Part shown: one piece after another, positions 1-9,767 of the stretch
Layout: every line of letters begins with the position of its first letter
Position numbering within the stretch: the stretch's first letter is position 1
Translations under genes and position numbers: made by a program
From: a virus
Direction: 5' to 3' (one strand)
Virus record (IMG/VR): IMGVR_UViG_3300028595_000001
Coordinates: 1-59,893 of that record
DNA length: 59,893 bases
Notes under the pieces: generated by a model
Seen by the model: the letters and a program-made list of their open reading frames with translations, nothing else
Databases searched by the model: none
What the model was told of the DNA's origin: nothing

Positions 1-630
1 CAGTACATGAACGGCAAAATGGGTCGCGCTCTTGGCTTGGATTGGTACATGAGCCAGAACGTGAAGCAGTTGACCCGTGGGACCAGAACGACCGGCCTCG
101 TTGGGACTACCGTCTCCGCCCAAGGCGCGACTACCCTCGTGCTTGATACCATCGGCGTTGATGGCGGCACCTATGTCGCTGGCGATGTTTTTACGGTTAG
201 CGGTGTTTACAAGGTAAACCCCGAAACCAAGGAAACAACCGGTGCGTTACAGCAGTTTGTAGTCACTACTGCTGCTACTGCTGTTGGCGATGATGCCACC
301 CTGACTGTTTCTCCCGCTATGTACACGACTGGTGCGAAACAGAACATTGACGCCTTCCCCGTTGACGGCGCTACGGTAACTATGGTTGGTACGGCTTCCA
401 CTGCGTATCCCGAAAACCTGGTTTTCCATCCTGAAGCTTATACGTTTGCTACCGCTAACCTTGAGATGCCGAGTGACGTTTCCTTTAAGTCCCAGATGGC
501 TCAGGACGGCATTAACATTCGTATCCTGCGTCAGTATGACATTAACTCAGCGAACTACCCGATGCGACTCGATGTATTCTTTGGCTTTTTGGCTCAAAGA
601 CCGGAGTTTGGATGCAGGGTGATCGGCTGA
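1..630 (+). CDS. P22-like major capsid protein, C-terminal part
   Basis: This is the second half of the coat gene that begins at 59197. The frame is open from base 1 and the stop is at 628-630. Joined across the ends (59197-59766 plus 1-630) the gene has 400 codons, 399 residues, slightly shorter than P22 coat (430). The stretch after the HK97-type core is rich in Thr, Val and Gly and contains the run VSGVYKVNP followed by a Gln-Gln-Phe-Val-Val strand, typical of the Ig-like/telokin insertion domain of P22-type coat proteins. It forms the procapsid shell together with the scaffold encoded just upstream. It is followed by a short hairpin and then two small paired genes. Confidence 0.9.
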   Translation, partial: QYMNGKMGRALGLDWYMSQNVKQLTRGTRTTGLVGTTVSAQGATTLVLDTIGVDGGTYVAGDVFTVSGVYKVNPETKETTGALQQFVVTTAATAVGDDATLTVSPAMYTTGAKQNIDAFPVDGATVTMVGTASTAYPENLVFHPEAYTFATANLEMPSDVSFKSQMAQDGINIRILRQYDINSANYPMRLDVFFGFLAQRPEFGCRVIG

Positions 631-640
631 TAGTTTAACC

Positions 641-658
641 GCCCCGGTTCGCCGGGGC
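641..658 (+). terminator. UUCG-capped hairpin after the coat gene
   Basis: A perfect 7-bp stem (GCCCCGG pairing with CCGGGGC) closed by a TTCG tetraloop lies 11 bases after the coat stop. No T-run follows, so it is more likely a 3' end stabiliser or partial terminator that sets coat message level than a full stop. The next gene's Shine-Dalgarno (AAGGAG) begins 8 bases later. Confidence 0.5.
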
Positions 659-677
659 TACCACAAGGAGTGAAGTA

Positions 678-932
678 ATGGCAGATTATGATGTTATCGG
701 AACCAACCGACCGGATGGGTGCCAGATTGGTACTGCGTCCACTGAAAAAGTTGGCTTTTTCGGCACGACCCCGTGCGACCAGCCTGCGAGTTCCAATCAG
801 GCGGCTGTAACGGCGATCACCACCACCCATTCTACCACGACTATCGCGGCTGTTGTTGCAGCGAACACCACGCTGCTTAATCAGATTCGGACCGACCTTG
901 TTGAGCTTGGTCTGATTAAGGGCGCGGCGTAA
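678..932 (+). CDS. Small virion-associated protein, possibly head decoration (copy 1)
   Basis: 84 residues, start supported by AAGGAG 8 bases upstream. The second half (Gln-Ala-Ala-Val-Thr-Ala-Ile then a Thr/Ser/His-rich turn, then Ile-Ala-Ala-Val-Val-Ala-Ala-Asn, then Leu-Leu-Asn-Gln-Ile-Arg-Thr-Asp-Leu) is repeated almost residue for residue in the next gene. The N-terminal 40 residues differ. Short Ala/Thr-rich helical proteins directly after coat genes are often head decoration or fibre proteins. That role is inferred from position only. Confidence 0.6.
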   Translation: MADYDVIGTNRPDGCQIGTASTEKVGFFGTTPCDQPASSNQAAVTAITTTHSTTTIAAVVAANTTLLNQIRTDLVELGLIKGAA

Positions 933-943
933 GGAGGTAGGTT

Positions 944-1144
944 ATGGCAGGTGGAGCAAACAAACACTATCTGTGGGAACTCGCGCAGAATCCGTTTTCC
1001 AGTTCCAGTCAGGCTGCGGTGACGGCGATTACGACTACCCACTCGACTACCACGATTGCGGCTGTAGTGGCTGCAAACACGGTCCTTTTAAACCAGATTC
1101 GCACTGACCTTATTGCGGCTGGTATTATCAAAGGGGCTGCGTGA
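944..1144 (+). CDS. Small virion-associated protein, possibly head decoration (copy 2)
   Basis: 66 residues, preceded by GGAGGTAGGTT. Shares its last 45 or so residues with the gene before it, including the final GIIKGAA versus GLIKGAA, but has a shorter and different N-terminus. The pair looks like a tandem duplication whose variable N-termini could attach different things to a common C-terminal oligomerisation helix. No known family was recognised. A UUCG-loop hairpin follows at 1157. Confidence 0.6.
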   Translation: MAGGANKHYLWELAQNPFSSSSQAAVTAITTTHSTTTIAAVVAANTVLLNQIRTDLIAAGIIKGAA

Positions 1145-1156
1145 TCTAACCTTAAC

Positions 1157-1174
1157 GGGGGTCTTCGGACCCCC
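1157..1174 (+). terminator. UUCG-capped hairpin before the glycosyltransferase gene
   Basis: GGGGGTC pairs perfectly with GACCCCC around a TTCG tetraloop, followed by ACGTGGTTTT, a weak T-run. It probably acts as an attenuating terminator that separates highly expressed coat/decoration genes from the less needed downstream genes. The same design occurs at 641-658. Confidence 0.6.
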
Positions 1175-1184
1175 ACGTGGTTTT

Positions 1185-2441
1185 ATGAAAATTCTTAAAT
1201 CGAGCGGTGCGTTTGGTGGCAAGCCGACAAGGGTTTTTATTGCCATACCAACAACAAGCGATATTTCCGCAGAGACAGTCTATTCTCTATTCGGCGCGAA
1301 AGAAGAACTACTTAAAAACGGGATTGGTTCAGAACTGGCGATATGCGCTTATGACTGTCATGTTGACGACCAAAGAAACTCGCTTGTTCAGGAGTTCCTT
1401 GAATCAAAGTGTGACACTTTTGTGTTTATAGATTCTGATGTTCACTTTGACCCTGAAGACTTGGTCAAGTTGGTCAAATATGACAGGGACGTTGTGGCTG
1501 GAGTCTACCCCAAAAAGTCGGAAGATCCTGAATTTCCAGTAAGATTTCTTGGTGGAGAGTTGTGGACCGACCAAGACGGGCTGATGGAAGTTGCGTCTGT
1601 TCCAACCGGCTTTTTGAAGATAAAGCGCAAGGTATTGGAACTACTGTATATTTCCGTACCAAAATACGCAAGCCGGTTTGACGTAAACCGGAAGATTAAG
1701 ACCCCACTCATTTTTGAAAGAAGACTTGACGGTAACATAAGGTGGGGCGGCGACTACGAGTTCTGTCAAAAGTGGAAAAAAACCGGCGGGAAAATTTATG
1801 TGGACCCGTGTATGCGGTTTGGTCACATTGGGTCTGCTGAATATTTTGGTTCGCTTGCCTACCACTTGAGAGAAAAAAATGGGCTTGTTGACCAGCACAT
1901 TGTCAGTTTGATTAAAAAAATTGAAAACGGAAATTGCGACACAAACAATTTTTGCGACCTTAGCGAACACTGGAACAACAAGTGGACCCCAACCATACCG
2001 ATGCTTGGCATGGTGGCAGAACTTTCCAGAGAAGCCACCGGTAACATTCTTGAGATTGGGTCTGGACTTACCACACTAATCCTCGGCGCATCTGGCAAAA
2101 AGGTTACTTCCCTTGAACACCATCCAGAATGGATTTCAAGGATGAACGGGCTTCTAAAGCAGTGCGGATACGGGAACGTAGAACTTTTGGAACGACCAGT
2201 TATTAACGGCTGGTACGACTATGACATAAAAGAAAAATACTCAATGATTTTAATCGACGGTCCTCCACAAGCGTTGAGCGACCGTACAAAAGTTGTTGAT
2301 AAAATAGAAGAAGTTGATGATGGGTGCATTTTTATTGTTGATGACGTTGACCAAAAACTCGACATGACACCAGCGTTGTCAGAAAAATTTGGCATAAACT
2401 TTTTACGGTTCGGACGGTTCGCCGTTGGGAGAAAAACATGA
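1185..2441 (+). CDS. Two-domain glycosyltransferase / SAM-dependent methyltransferase-like protein
   Basis: 418 residues from ATG 1185. The longer frame to 1113 would run through the hairpin and the preceding gene. Residues about 10-230 look like a GT-A glycosyltransferase: a first beta strand (VFIAIPTT), a metal-binding Asp-Ser-Asp (FIDSDVHF) and an AGVYPKK segment. Residues about 290-400 look like a class I methyltransferase: the glycine-rich SAM loop ILEIGSGLTT, an acidic strand end (LEHHPEWI) and a motif IV-like ILIDGPP. The gene sits between head and tail-factor genes, so virion or surface glycan modification is a reasonable inference. No Shine-Dalgarno is seen. The next gene overlaps by ATGA. 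Confidence 0.65.
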   Translation: MKILKSSGAFGGKPTRVFIAIPTTSDISAETVYSLFGAKEELLKNGIGSELAICAYDCHVDDQRNSLVQEFLESKCDTFVFIDSDVHFDPEDLVKLVKYDRDVVAGVYPKKSEDPEFPVRFLGGELWTDQDGLMEVASVPTGFLKIKRKVLELLYISVPKYASRFDVNRKIKTPLIFERRLDGNIRWGGDYEFCQKWKKTGGKIYVDPCMRFGHIGSAEYFGSLAYHLREKNGLVDQHIVSLIKKIENGNCDTNNFCDLSEHWNNKWTPTIPMLGMVAELSREATGNILEIGSGLTTLILGASGKKVTSLEHHPEWISRMNGLLKQCGYGNVELLERPVINGWYDYDIKEKYSMILIDGPPQALSDRTKVVDKIEEVDDGCIFIVDDVDQKLDMTPALSEKFGINFLRFGRFAVGRKT

Positions 2442-2746
2442 TTAACGACCATAGACAATGGCTTTACAAAGGCAGCGATGGAAAAATCTTTGAGCGCGGC
2501 GAAGTTATTCCAGAGGGTTGGTTTGACGCCCCGAACGCAAAAGAATGGAACAAAATGCCCGTTCAGCCGAAAATGAAAAACACAATGGTTTGGGATGACA
2601 CGCCTGATGTCGCCCCCGTCGAACTTGACGCGCCAGTAAGTGACGATGCACCTGAAATTCTTTACTGCGCTGAGTGCGATAAAGAGTACAAGGACAAGCG
2701 TTGGTACGATAAACACATGGCCGAAAAACACGGTGGGGCTGAATAA
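2438..2746 (+). CDS. Small protein with C-terminal C2H2 zinc finger
   Basis: 102 residues, ATGA-coupled to the gene before. The C-terminus has Cys-Ala-Glu-Cys, then 12 residues, then His-Met-Ala-Glu-Lys-His, a classic C2H2 finger spacing. The N-terminal half is rich in charged residues with no recognised fold. Translational coupling at both ends ties it to the glycosyltransferase fusion and to the gp4-like gene. Function unknown. Confidence 0.6.
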   Translation: MINDHRQWLYKGSDGKIFERGEVIPEGWFDAPNAKEWNKMPVQPKMKNTMVWDDTPDVAPVELDAPVSDDAPEILYCAECDKEYKDKRWYDKHMAEKHGGAE

Positions 2747-3480
2747 TGTCTACTATCGGGACAATTGTGCAAGCGGCTGGTCGCAAGATCGGTCTTGCCG
2801 ATATGGAAGTCGAAGAAATTGTTGACGGCATCAGTGCGTTAAACATGATGTTGAGCCAATGGCAAGCGATACCAAGCCTAAAAAACGCGATAACCAGAGA
2901 GAATTTCAACATTACAAACGGAACGGCGTCTTATACTGTTGGTTCTGGGGCAACCGTGGATACTACCTGGCCCGGTAGAATTAAAGCGGCTTTTCTTCGT
3001 GATGACGACAACGTAGATACGCCACTCGCTGTTTTTTCAGCGGAGGAATATGCCTATACTGGCCAGAAGTCAGAAACGCAAAAACCAGCCGCACTATATT
3101 ACGAAAGGACGTACCCGAACGGAACTTTCTTTTTTTGGCCCACTCCCGATGATACATACGCTGTTCACATCTGGTCACATAAAATATTTACCACTTATTC
3201 AGCCACAACGGATAGCCTGGCACTCCCGCCAGAGTACGAACCTGCGATAATTTTCAATCTTGCTATAGAAATGGCACCAGAATATAAAAAAGAGCCGTCT
3301 GGTGTTGTCGTGGCTAGAGCACAATCAACGCTGAGATCACTAAAAAATATGAACAGCCACCCAGTTCCCCAAGCGAACACAAATGTTGTTTGCCGTGGAG
3401 GGACTTCTTCTAAGGGTGATTTTAATATAGACTATTCTGCTCGTGTTGGTTACGCAACACTGCCGTTTGTTTTGAGGTAA
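2746..3480 (+). CDS. P22 gp4-like head-completion / tail accessory factor
   Basis: 244 residues. The opening (IGTIVQAAGRKIGL, then a helix ending with MMLSQWQ) and the later run PPEYEPAIIFNLAIEMAPEY are characteristic of the P22 tail accessory factor gp4 family, which binds the portal after packaging and plugs the head. P22 gp4 is shorter (166 residues) but many relatives are near 220-250. The order coat, gp4-like, tailspike, gp10-like agrees with a P22-type head-to-tail connector. Confidence 0.75.
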   Translation: MSTIGTIVQAAGRKIGLADMEVEEIVDGISALNMMLSQWQAIPSLKNAITRENFNITNGTASYTVGSGATVDTTWPGRIKAAFLRDDDNVDTPLAVFSAEEYAYTGQKSETQKPAALYYERTYPNGTFFFWPTPDDTYAVHIWSHKIFTTYSATTDSLALPPEYEPAIIFNLAIEMAPEYKKEPSGVVVARAQSTLRSLKNMNSHPVPQANTNVVCRGGTSSKGDFNIDYSARVGYATLPFVLR

Positions 3481-3492
3481 AAAGGGAAAAAA

Positions 3493-5505
3493 ATGGGCGA
3501 TTCAATTTATTCTCCGGTCATGCAGGTTTTCGATAGCGACGGCAACCCAGGCGTTGGGTATAAACTTTATACTTATGAATCTGGTACAACAACTCCGAAG
3601 GTTGTTTATACTGATGAAGCGTGTACTGTGCCAGCCGCCAACCCCGTTGTCTTTGATTCAAGGGGCGAAGCAACAATTTATTACGCCGACGAATACAAGT
3701 TCGTTCTTAAAACTGACGAAGATGTTACGGTTTGGACTGTTGATGGAGTTGGGACCGCAGCAACATCATCAAGTTCAACGACATACTCATATTATCCCGA
3801 CCCAGACGAAACAGACCAGGGCGTAACCGCTTCTGGAACTGGGGATACTATTTATGATATTATAACAGAGGTTGGCACATCTGAGGTCGCCAACATTGTT
3901 TTACGACACGACGGAAGTGCAAACACCACCGATTATACGTTAGACACAAATATTGACCTAACATCATACCCGCTGGTCTTCATAGAAATACAGCCCGGAG
4001 CAAGACTTGTAAGGACTACCGGAGATGAACTCTTAACCGTAGATACGCCAAACAACATTGTAGCGTCTAAAAACCAACAAATTACTGCGGTGAGCATGAT
4101 TCGTTTTAATGGATCTGGTTCTGTGCCTGTTGAATGGTTCGGAAGTGGGACAAGCGCCACTCAATTTGCGGTTAGTTCTTTGTTGGGCGGCGGAACAGTA
4201 GAATTAAACAATGGAACATACACATCTGTTAAGGTTACAATTACAACAGACATAACATTGTTAATAAAACAAGCAGCGACTTTAAAACTTGCCGATAGTA
4301 CGGACGACTCGCTTGTTTACGTTAATGGGGCGAACAGGTTTGATTTAATAGGAACTGGAATTATAGACGGAAACAAGGATAATAATAGCACATCAAACGG
4401 AACCATTGAAGTTAATGCAACCGATATAGTCAACATCGGATATGTGACGATAAAAGATTCTGATGGAGATGCTGTAAAAATTACGACTGCTACGAATGGA
4501 ACGATAACGCCGATCATTACGGATGCTGATGGGTCAGGTGTTTATACGGTTGATTGCGATAATTTAGACATTAGGCCAGACATTGACACATGCGAACACA
4601 ACGGGGTTATAGTTGTACCAAGCACGAAAAATTGTAGCAATATTAGGGTCGGAGGATACATTAAAAGTCCCGCTCAGACCGGAACGCCGTATGTCGGAGT
4701 TTATTTTAACTCAGGCGACACATATTACGTTGAGAACAGCTTTATAAGTTCTATTGTCGAAGACGCTGGTTATATAGGAATTTATCCTGGTGGAGACTTC
4801 AACACCATTACAGACGGAGCCAGAGTAAATGGTGCTGGGAAAGTAACAAGCGCCAGCGGATACGGAATATGGGTGCATGACTCAGCCCACATTACCATTG
4901 GTTCTGTAGTTGTCAGCAACGGGGAAAACACTGGAATTTTGGTCAACAAAGCCCATAATGTTACCATAACGGGAGCATTGTCATACCGGAACGCTAACGC
5001 TGGTTTTTGGTTTGATTATGACACAAACGCAACTGGAAGACACCAAACTACAGATACCAACAAGGCCACCACATGCGTTGGTTGCATGGCTATCGAAAAC
5101 AGCTATGGAAGCGTCGGAACATGGCCTGGATTTTATATAGATGGATATAGAAATTTGACCCTAAGCGGTTGCCAAGCGCATGATTACCAAGGAACTCAAT
5201 CACAGGGCCGTGGCGTTGTAGCGGCCACCAATGCAACCACAGCTAACATATCTATAATCGGGTGCGATTTTTCAGACAATGTTTCAGGGAACGGGATAAA
5301 CGTGGCAAGGGGCTATTTGTCGCAGTGTTTTGGGAATACACCAAATGACGGAACCTTTATTACTTTGGATGATGATGACTGGGACGATCAACCGGTTATA
5401 ATCGGAAGTTATTACCTATGGGTTGATAGTACGGGCGATCTAAGAATCAAAAGCAGTGCTCCTTCAAGCGATACCGATGGGACAATTGTTGGGACACAAT
5501 CATAA
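3493..5505 (+). CDS. Tailspike with head-binding domain and beta-helix
   Basis: 670 residues. Residues 1-90 match the P22 tailspike head-binding type: SPVMQVFDSDGNPGVGYKLY, then a VYTDEACT strand, then NPVVFDSRGEATIYYA. Residues about 230-560 are a long series of short strands with Asn/Gly/Thr turns and many NITI-like segments, typical of a right-handed parallel beta-helix such as glycan-cleaving tailspikes use. No catalytic residues could be assigned. It probably binds and cuts host surface polysaccharide. Unusually it lies between the gp4-like and gp10-like genes rather than after the ejection genes as in P22. Confidence 0.8.
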   Translation: MGDSIYSPVMQVFDSDGNPGVGYKLYTYESGTTTPKVVYTDEACTVPAANPVVFDSRGEATIYYADEYKFVLKTDEDVTVWTVDGVGTAATSSSSTTYSYYPDPDETDQGVTASGTGDTIYDIITEVGTSEVANIVLRHDGSANTTDYTLDTNIDLTSYPLVFIEIQPGARLVRTTGDELLTVDTPNNIVASKNQQITAVSMIRFNGSGSVPVEWFGSGTSATQFAVSSLLGGGTVELNNGTYTSVKVTITTDITLLIKQAATLKLADSTDDSLVYVNGANRFDLIGTGIIDGNKDNNSTSNGTIEVNATDIVNIGYVTIKDSDGDAVKITTATNGTITPIITDADGSGVYTVDCDNLDIRPDIDTCEHNGVIVVPSTKNCSNIRVGGYIKSPAQTGTPYVGVYFNSGDTYYVENSFISSIVEDAGYIGIYPGGDFNTITDGARVNGAGKVTSASGYGIWVHDSAHITIGSVVVSNGENTGILVNKAHNVTITGALSYRNANAGFWFDYDTNATGRHQTTDTNKATTCVGCMAIENSYGSVGTWPGFYIDGYRNLTLSGCQAHDYQGTQSQGRGVVAATNATTANISIIGCDFSDNVSGNGINVARGYLSQCFGNTPNDGTFITLDDDDWDDQPVIIGSYYLWVDSTGDLRIKSSAPSSDTDGTIVGTQS

Positions 5506-6843
5506 TGAAAATACCTTTCATTAGCGGCGAAGGACCGGACGGATATTTGCCGATAAACTTGTATTTTTCACCCCGCAAAATATATGGGCGTGACGCACTT
5601 GTTGGCAGACCTGGATTGCTTGAGTTCTGTGACCTTGGATCATCTGCGAAAGTACGGGCAATGGCAGAAAGTCGCGGCATGGGTTTTGTTGTTAGCGGCA
5701 GCGGTTTGTATAAAGTAACTCCGTTCGGTGGTAGCACACTTATTGGAACGCTTGACTATAGCTCTGGGAACGCTTGGATTGAAAGCAACGGAGAACAGGT
5801 GTGCGTGGTAGAAAACAACCGTTGTTATATTTATGAGGATGAAACCCTTAGTGACGTTGAAAACGACGACCTGCCTTTTTCACCTGCATCGCTTGCATAT
5901 GAGGGGGGGTATTTTCTTTCACACGATGCAAACTCAGAAAACTTTTATGAATCTGATTTGTATGATGGAAGCTCTTGGAACGGTGTAGAGTATGCCATCA
6001 CTTCAGTAAAAAAAGATTATTTGTCATCATTGTATGCGGTTAATGGACAAGTTTATGCGATGGGGCATGAGTCTGGTGAAGTTTACTACAACTCTGGGGG
6101 AAGTGATTTTGCGTTTTCAAAAATACAGGGTGGTAACATACCGTGCGGAATTCTTGCAGAAAAAAGTGGCGCGGTTTTTCTTAACAGCTTGGTGGCCTTG
6201 GACAATACTGGCGTTGTTGTTCAGCTTTCTGCCAACCCGATTAAACTAAGTAACGAGCATGTAGATCGTGAGATCGCGTCAATGACAACAGCTAAAGACG
6301 CGAATAGCTTTATGTTTTCAATGAGTGGTCACACGTTTTATGTGATTACTTTCCCGACCGGAAACAAGACTTTTGTTTACGACATGGTGTTCAAGCATTG
6401 GTACGAATGGAGAACGGGAACCGGAAGGTGGCGTCCAAACTGCTACATGAAACTCGACAAAAAGCATCTAGCCGGAGACTACGCAAACGGAAAAATATAT
6501 GAGTTAAGCGAGACTACATATTCAGATGACGGTGATGAAATAATCAGACAGCGAGCCATGCCGGTGCAGAAGGGGTCAGAGCTTGTTACTTTTTCTTCTT
6601 TTGAGTTGGAACAAGAAGGCGGGGTTGGAATTTCTACCGGACAGGGCTCTGATCCGCAAGCCGTACTGGAAGTTTCTGTTGATAAGGGCAAAACGTGGGG
6701 AAACGAAAAATGGCGCGATATTGGAAAAGCCGGTAAATATAAGCAGCGTTTGATTTGGAGAAGGCTTGGAAGGCACAGAGATTTCACGCCAAGAGTGACG
6801 GTTTCTGACCCTGTTAGGACTGTTTGGACGGGAGCGTACTTGA

Positions 6844-6857
<14 letters not shown>
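5505..6857 (+). CDS. P22 gp10-like packaged-DNA stabilisation / tail hub protein
   Basis: 450 residues, overlapping the tailspike stop by one base (TAATG). The opening [18 protein letters not shown] and repeated bladed segments ([44 protein letters not shown]) fit the Phage_stabilise family, a beta-propeller-like hub that joins gp4 to the tail needle and spikes. P22 gp10 is 472 residues. Its last 14 bases overlap the start of the collagen-like gene, placing it where gp26 follows gp10 in P22. Confidence 0.75.
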
Positions 6858-8034
<1,177 letters not shown>

Positions 8035-8035
8035 A

Positions 8036-8899
8036 ATGATTTCAGCTTCAATGATAGTTAAAAACGAAGAGGCCATGCTTGGTGCGTGTCTTGCGTCTAT
8101 CAAGGGACTGGACGAAATTGTCATACTCGATACGGGGTCTACCGACAAAACTGTTGAAATAGCTAAGAAATACACCAGCAAGGTTTATGCCGACGAGTAC
8201 AAGTGGAACGACGATTTTGCCGAAGCGAGAAACCTGTCGCTGTCTAAATGCCACGGCGACTGGATTTTTATCATCGACGCTGACGAAAAGCTGATTAGCC
8301 CGGTTGACCAGTTATATGAAGATGTAAGCAAACACTCAGATGAACACATTATTAACATAAATGTTAACGGCAACAAAACGTCCATGCTGGCACCGAGGTT
8401 GTTTAAAAACAACACGGGGATAGTGTGGAAGGGTGCCATTCATAACTACTTGAGCGTGACAGGTAATGCTGTTGGTAAAAGCGTTATTGAGTACGGGTAC
8501 AGCCCTACCCACAAAAAAGACCCAGACCGTACAATCAGGATTTTGAGGAAAGAACTGGAGAAAAACCCGAAGCTTGTCCGTGAGAGATACTATCTTGCCA
8601 GAGAACACTATTATCGAAAAAACTGGACGGCAGCAATTGCCTGGTTTGATTCGTATCTTTCCGTTGCGTGGTGGGCGCCTGAATGGGCTGACGCATGGGT
8701 TCTGAAGGCTGTTTGCCATAAAAACATAGGGCAGTTCAATCAGGCAAAAGATTGTTGTTTAGAAGCAATAAAAATAAACGCTGATTTTAAACAGGCGTTA
8801 AAGCTGATGGCGGAGTTGTCCGGCCCAAAGAACAAAAAAAAATGGCTTGATTATGCAAAGATGTCTAATAATAACGATGTTTTATTTATAAGGGCTTAG
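8036..8899 (+). CDS. Family 2 glycosyltransferase with C-terminal TPR-like helices
   Basis: 287 residues, starting 1 base after the fibre stop. The N-terminus is textbook GT2: ISASMIVKNEEAMLGACLAS, DEIVILDTGSTDKT, then WIFIIDADEKL with the DAD metal motif near residue 82. From about residue 185 the sequence becomes paired helices (a REHYYRKNW segment, then WADAWVLKAVCHKNIGQFNQ) typical of TPR repeats. This architecture is common for SPBc2/YqhB-like glycan transferases. It lies among virion genes, so glycosylation of a tail or fibre protein is plausible but unproven. Confidence 0.8.
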   Translation: MISASMIVKNEEAMLGACLASIKGLDEIVILDTGSTDKTVEIAKKYTSKVYADEYKWNDDFAEARNLSLSKCHGDWIFIIDADEKLISPVDQLYEDVSKHSDEHIININVNGNKTSMLAPRLFKNNTGIVWKGAIHNYLSVTGNAVGKSVIEYGYSPTHKKDPDRTIRILRKELEKNPKLVRERYYLAREHYYRKNWTAAIAWFDSYLSVAWWAPEWADAWVLKAVCHKNIGQFNQAKDCCLEAIKINADFKQALKLMAELSGPKNKKKWLDYAKMSNNNDVLFIRA

Positions 8900-8948
8900 T
8901 TGTTTTATAAACAAGCTGCTGGTTTAATGGAAACGTAAGGAGTTCGGC

Positions 8949-9764
8949 ATGGGATTTTTTGACAAAATTTTAAAACCTGTTCTTGGGGGTGCTGCTGGGT
9001 TTTTGGTGAGTGGTGGCAATCCTATTGGGGCAATAATGGGCGCGGGGCTTGGCGCAAGCATGAACGCAACCGATGCCCAGACTGAAGCAGCGCGAAACGC
9101 ATCCAATACACAAATGCAGTCTGCAAGAGAAGCCAATGCACTCCAAAAGTATATGTACGACACAACCCGTGCTGATACACAGCCGTTCAGAGATATAGAA
9201 CTTCAGGGCGCGAACATTGGCATCAACGCTATGGACCAGCTTTACGATAAAGCAATGGCTGGCCCTGGGGATTTTAAGGCAAGCGATGCGTATAAATGGA
9301 ACCTAAGCCAAGGAATAAACGCGCTTGATAAAAGTGCCGTTGCTGGCGGAAGATCCAGAAATGCCGACACCATGAGGTTTGCATCTGGTCTTGCTTCTAA
9401 TGAGCAAGATAATTTTTTGCGCCGTTATTACGACTCACTTAACCCGTTGCAGTCTTTGGCAAGGGTACAGACAGGATATAATAATGCCTTAAACTCTGCC
9501 GGTCAGAATTACGCTGGCAATTCCGGCACTAACTTGAGGTATGCTGGCGATGCCGCCGCACAAGGATTGCTTGCCGGTGGGCAGGCCGAGGCCCAAAAAT
9601 GGAATATGCTTGGCGCTGCCCCCATGAACGCAATGGCAGCGTACAATATGTACCAGCAGCCCAATCAGGTACCTTATTCTTACGGCAACGCCCTTGGCTA
9701 TGCCGCAGCGCCGACAGGACCATTTCATATGGGTCAGTTTAAAACCACAGCCTACGGGATGTAA
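8949..9764 (+). CDS. gp7-like DNA ejection protein
   Basis: 271 residues with AAGGAG 8 bases upstream. A Gly-rich hydrophobic N-terminus (GGAAGFLVSGGNPIGAIMGAGLG) is followed by a long Ala/Gln helix and the pattern Ala-Tyr-Lys-Trp-Asn-Leu-Ser-Gln-Gly-Ile-Asn-Ala-Leu-Asp then a Gly-Arg-Ser tract, which is a hallmark of short-tailed phage ejection proteins. The C-terminus is Ala/Tyr/Gln-rich and disordered. Such proteins leave the head with the DNA and help form a channel through the cell envelope. Confidence 0.6.
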   Translation: MGFFDKILKPVLGGAAGFLVSGGNPIGAIMGAGLGASMNATDAQTEAARNASNTQMQSAREANALQKYMYDTTRADTQPFRDIELQGANIGINAMDQLYDKAMAGPGDFKASDAYKWNLSQGINALDKSAVAGGRSRNADTMRFASGLASNEQDNFLRRYYDSLNPLQSLARVQTGYNNALNSAGQNYAGNSGTNLRYAGDAAAQGLLAGGQAEAQKWNMLGAAPMNAMAAYNMYQQPNQVPYSYGNALGYAAAPTGPFHMGQFKTTAYGM

Positions 9765-9767
9765 AAA

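Noticed and set aside
2219-2731. 170-codon minus-strand frame
   Set aside because: Overlaps two well-supported plus-strand genes, has no ribosome site and no recognisable motifs.
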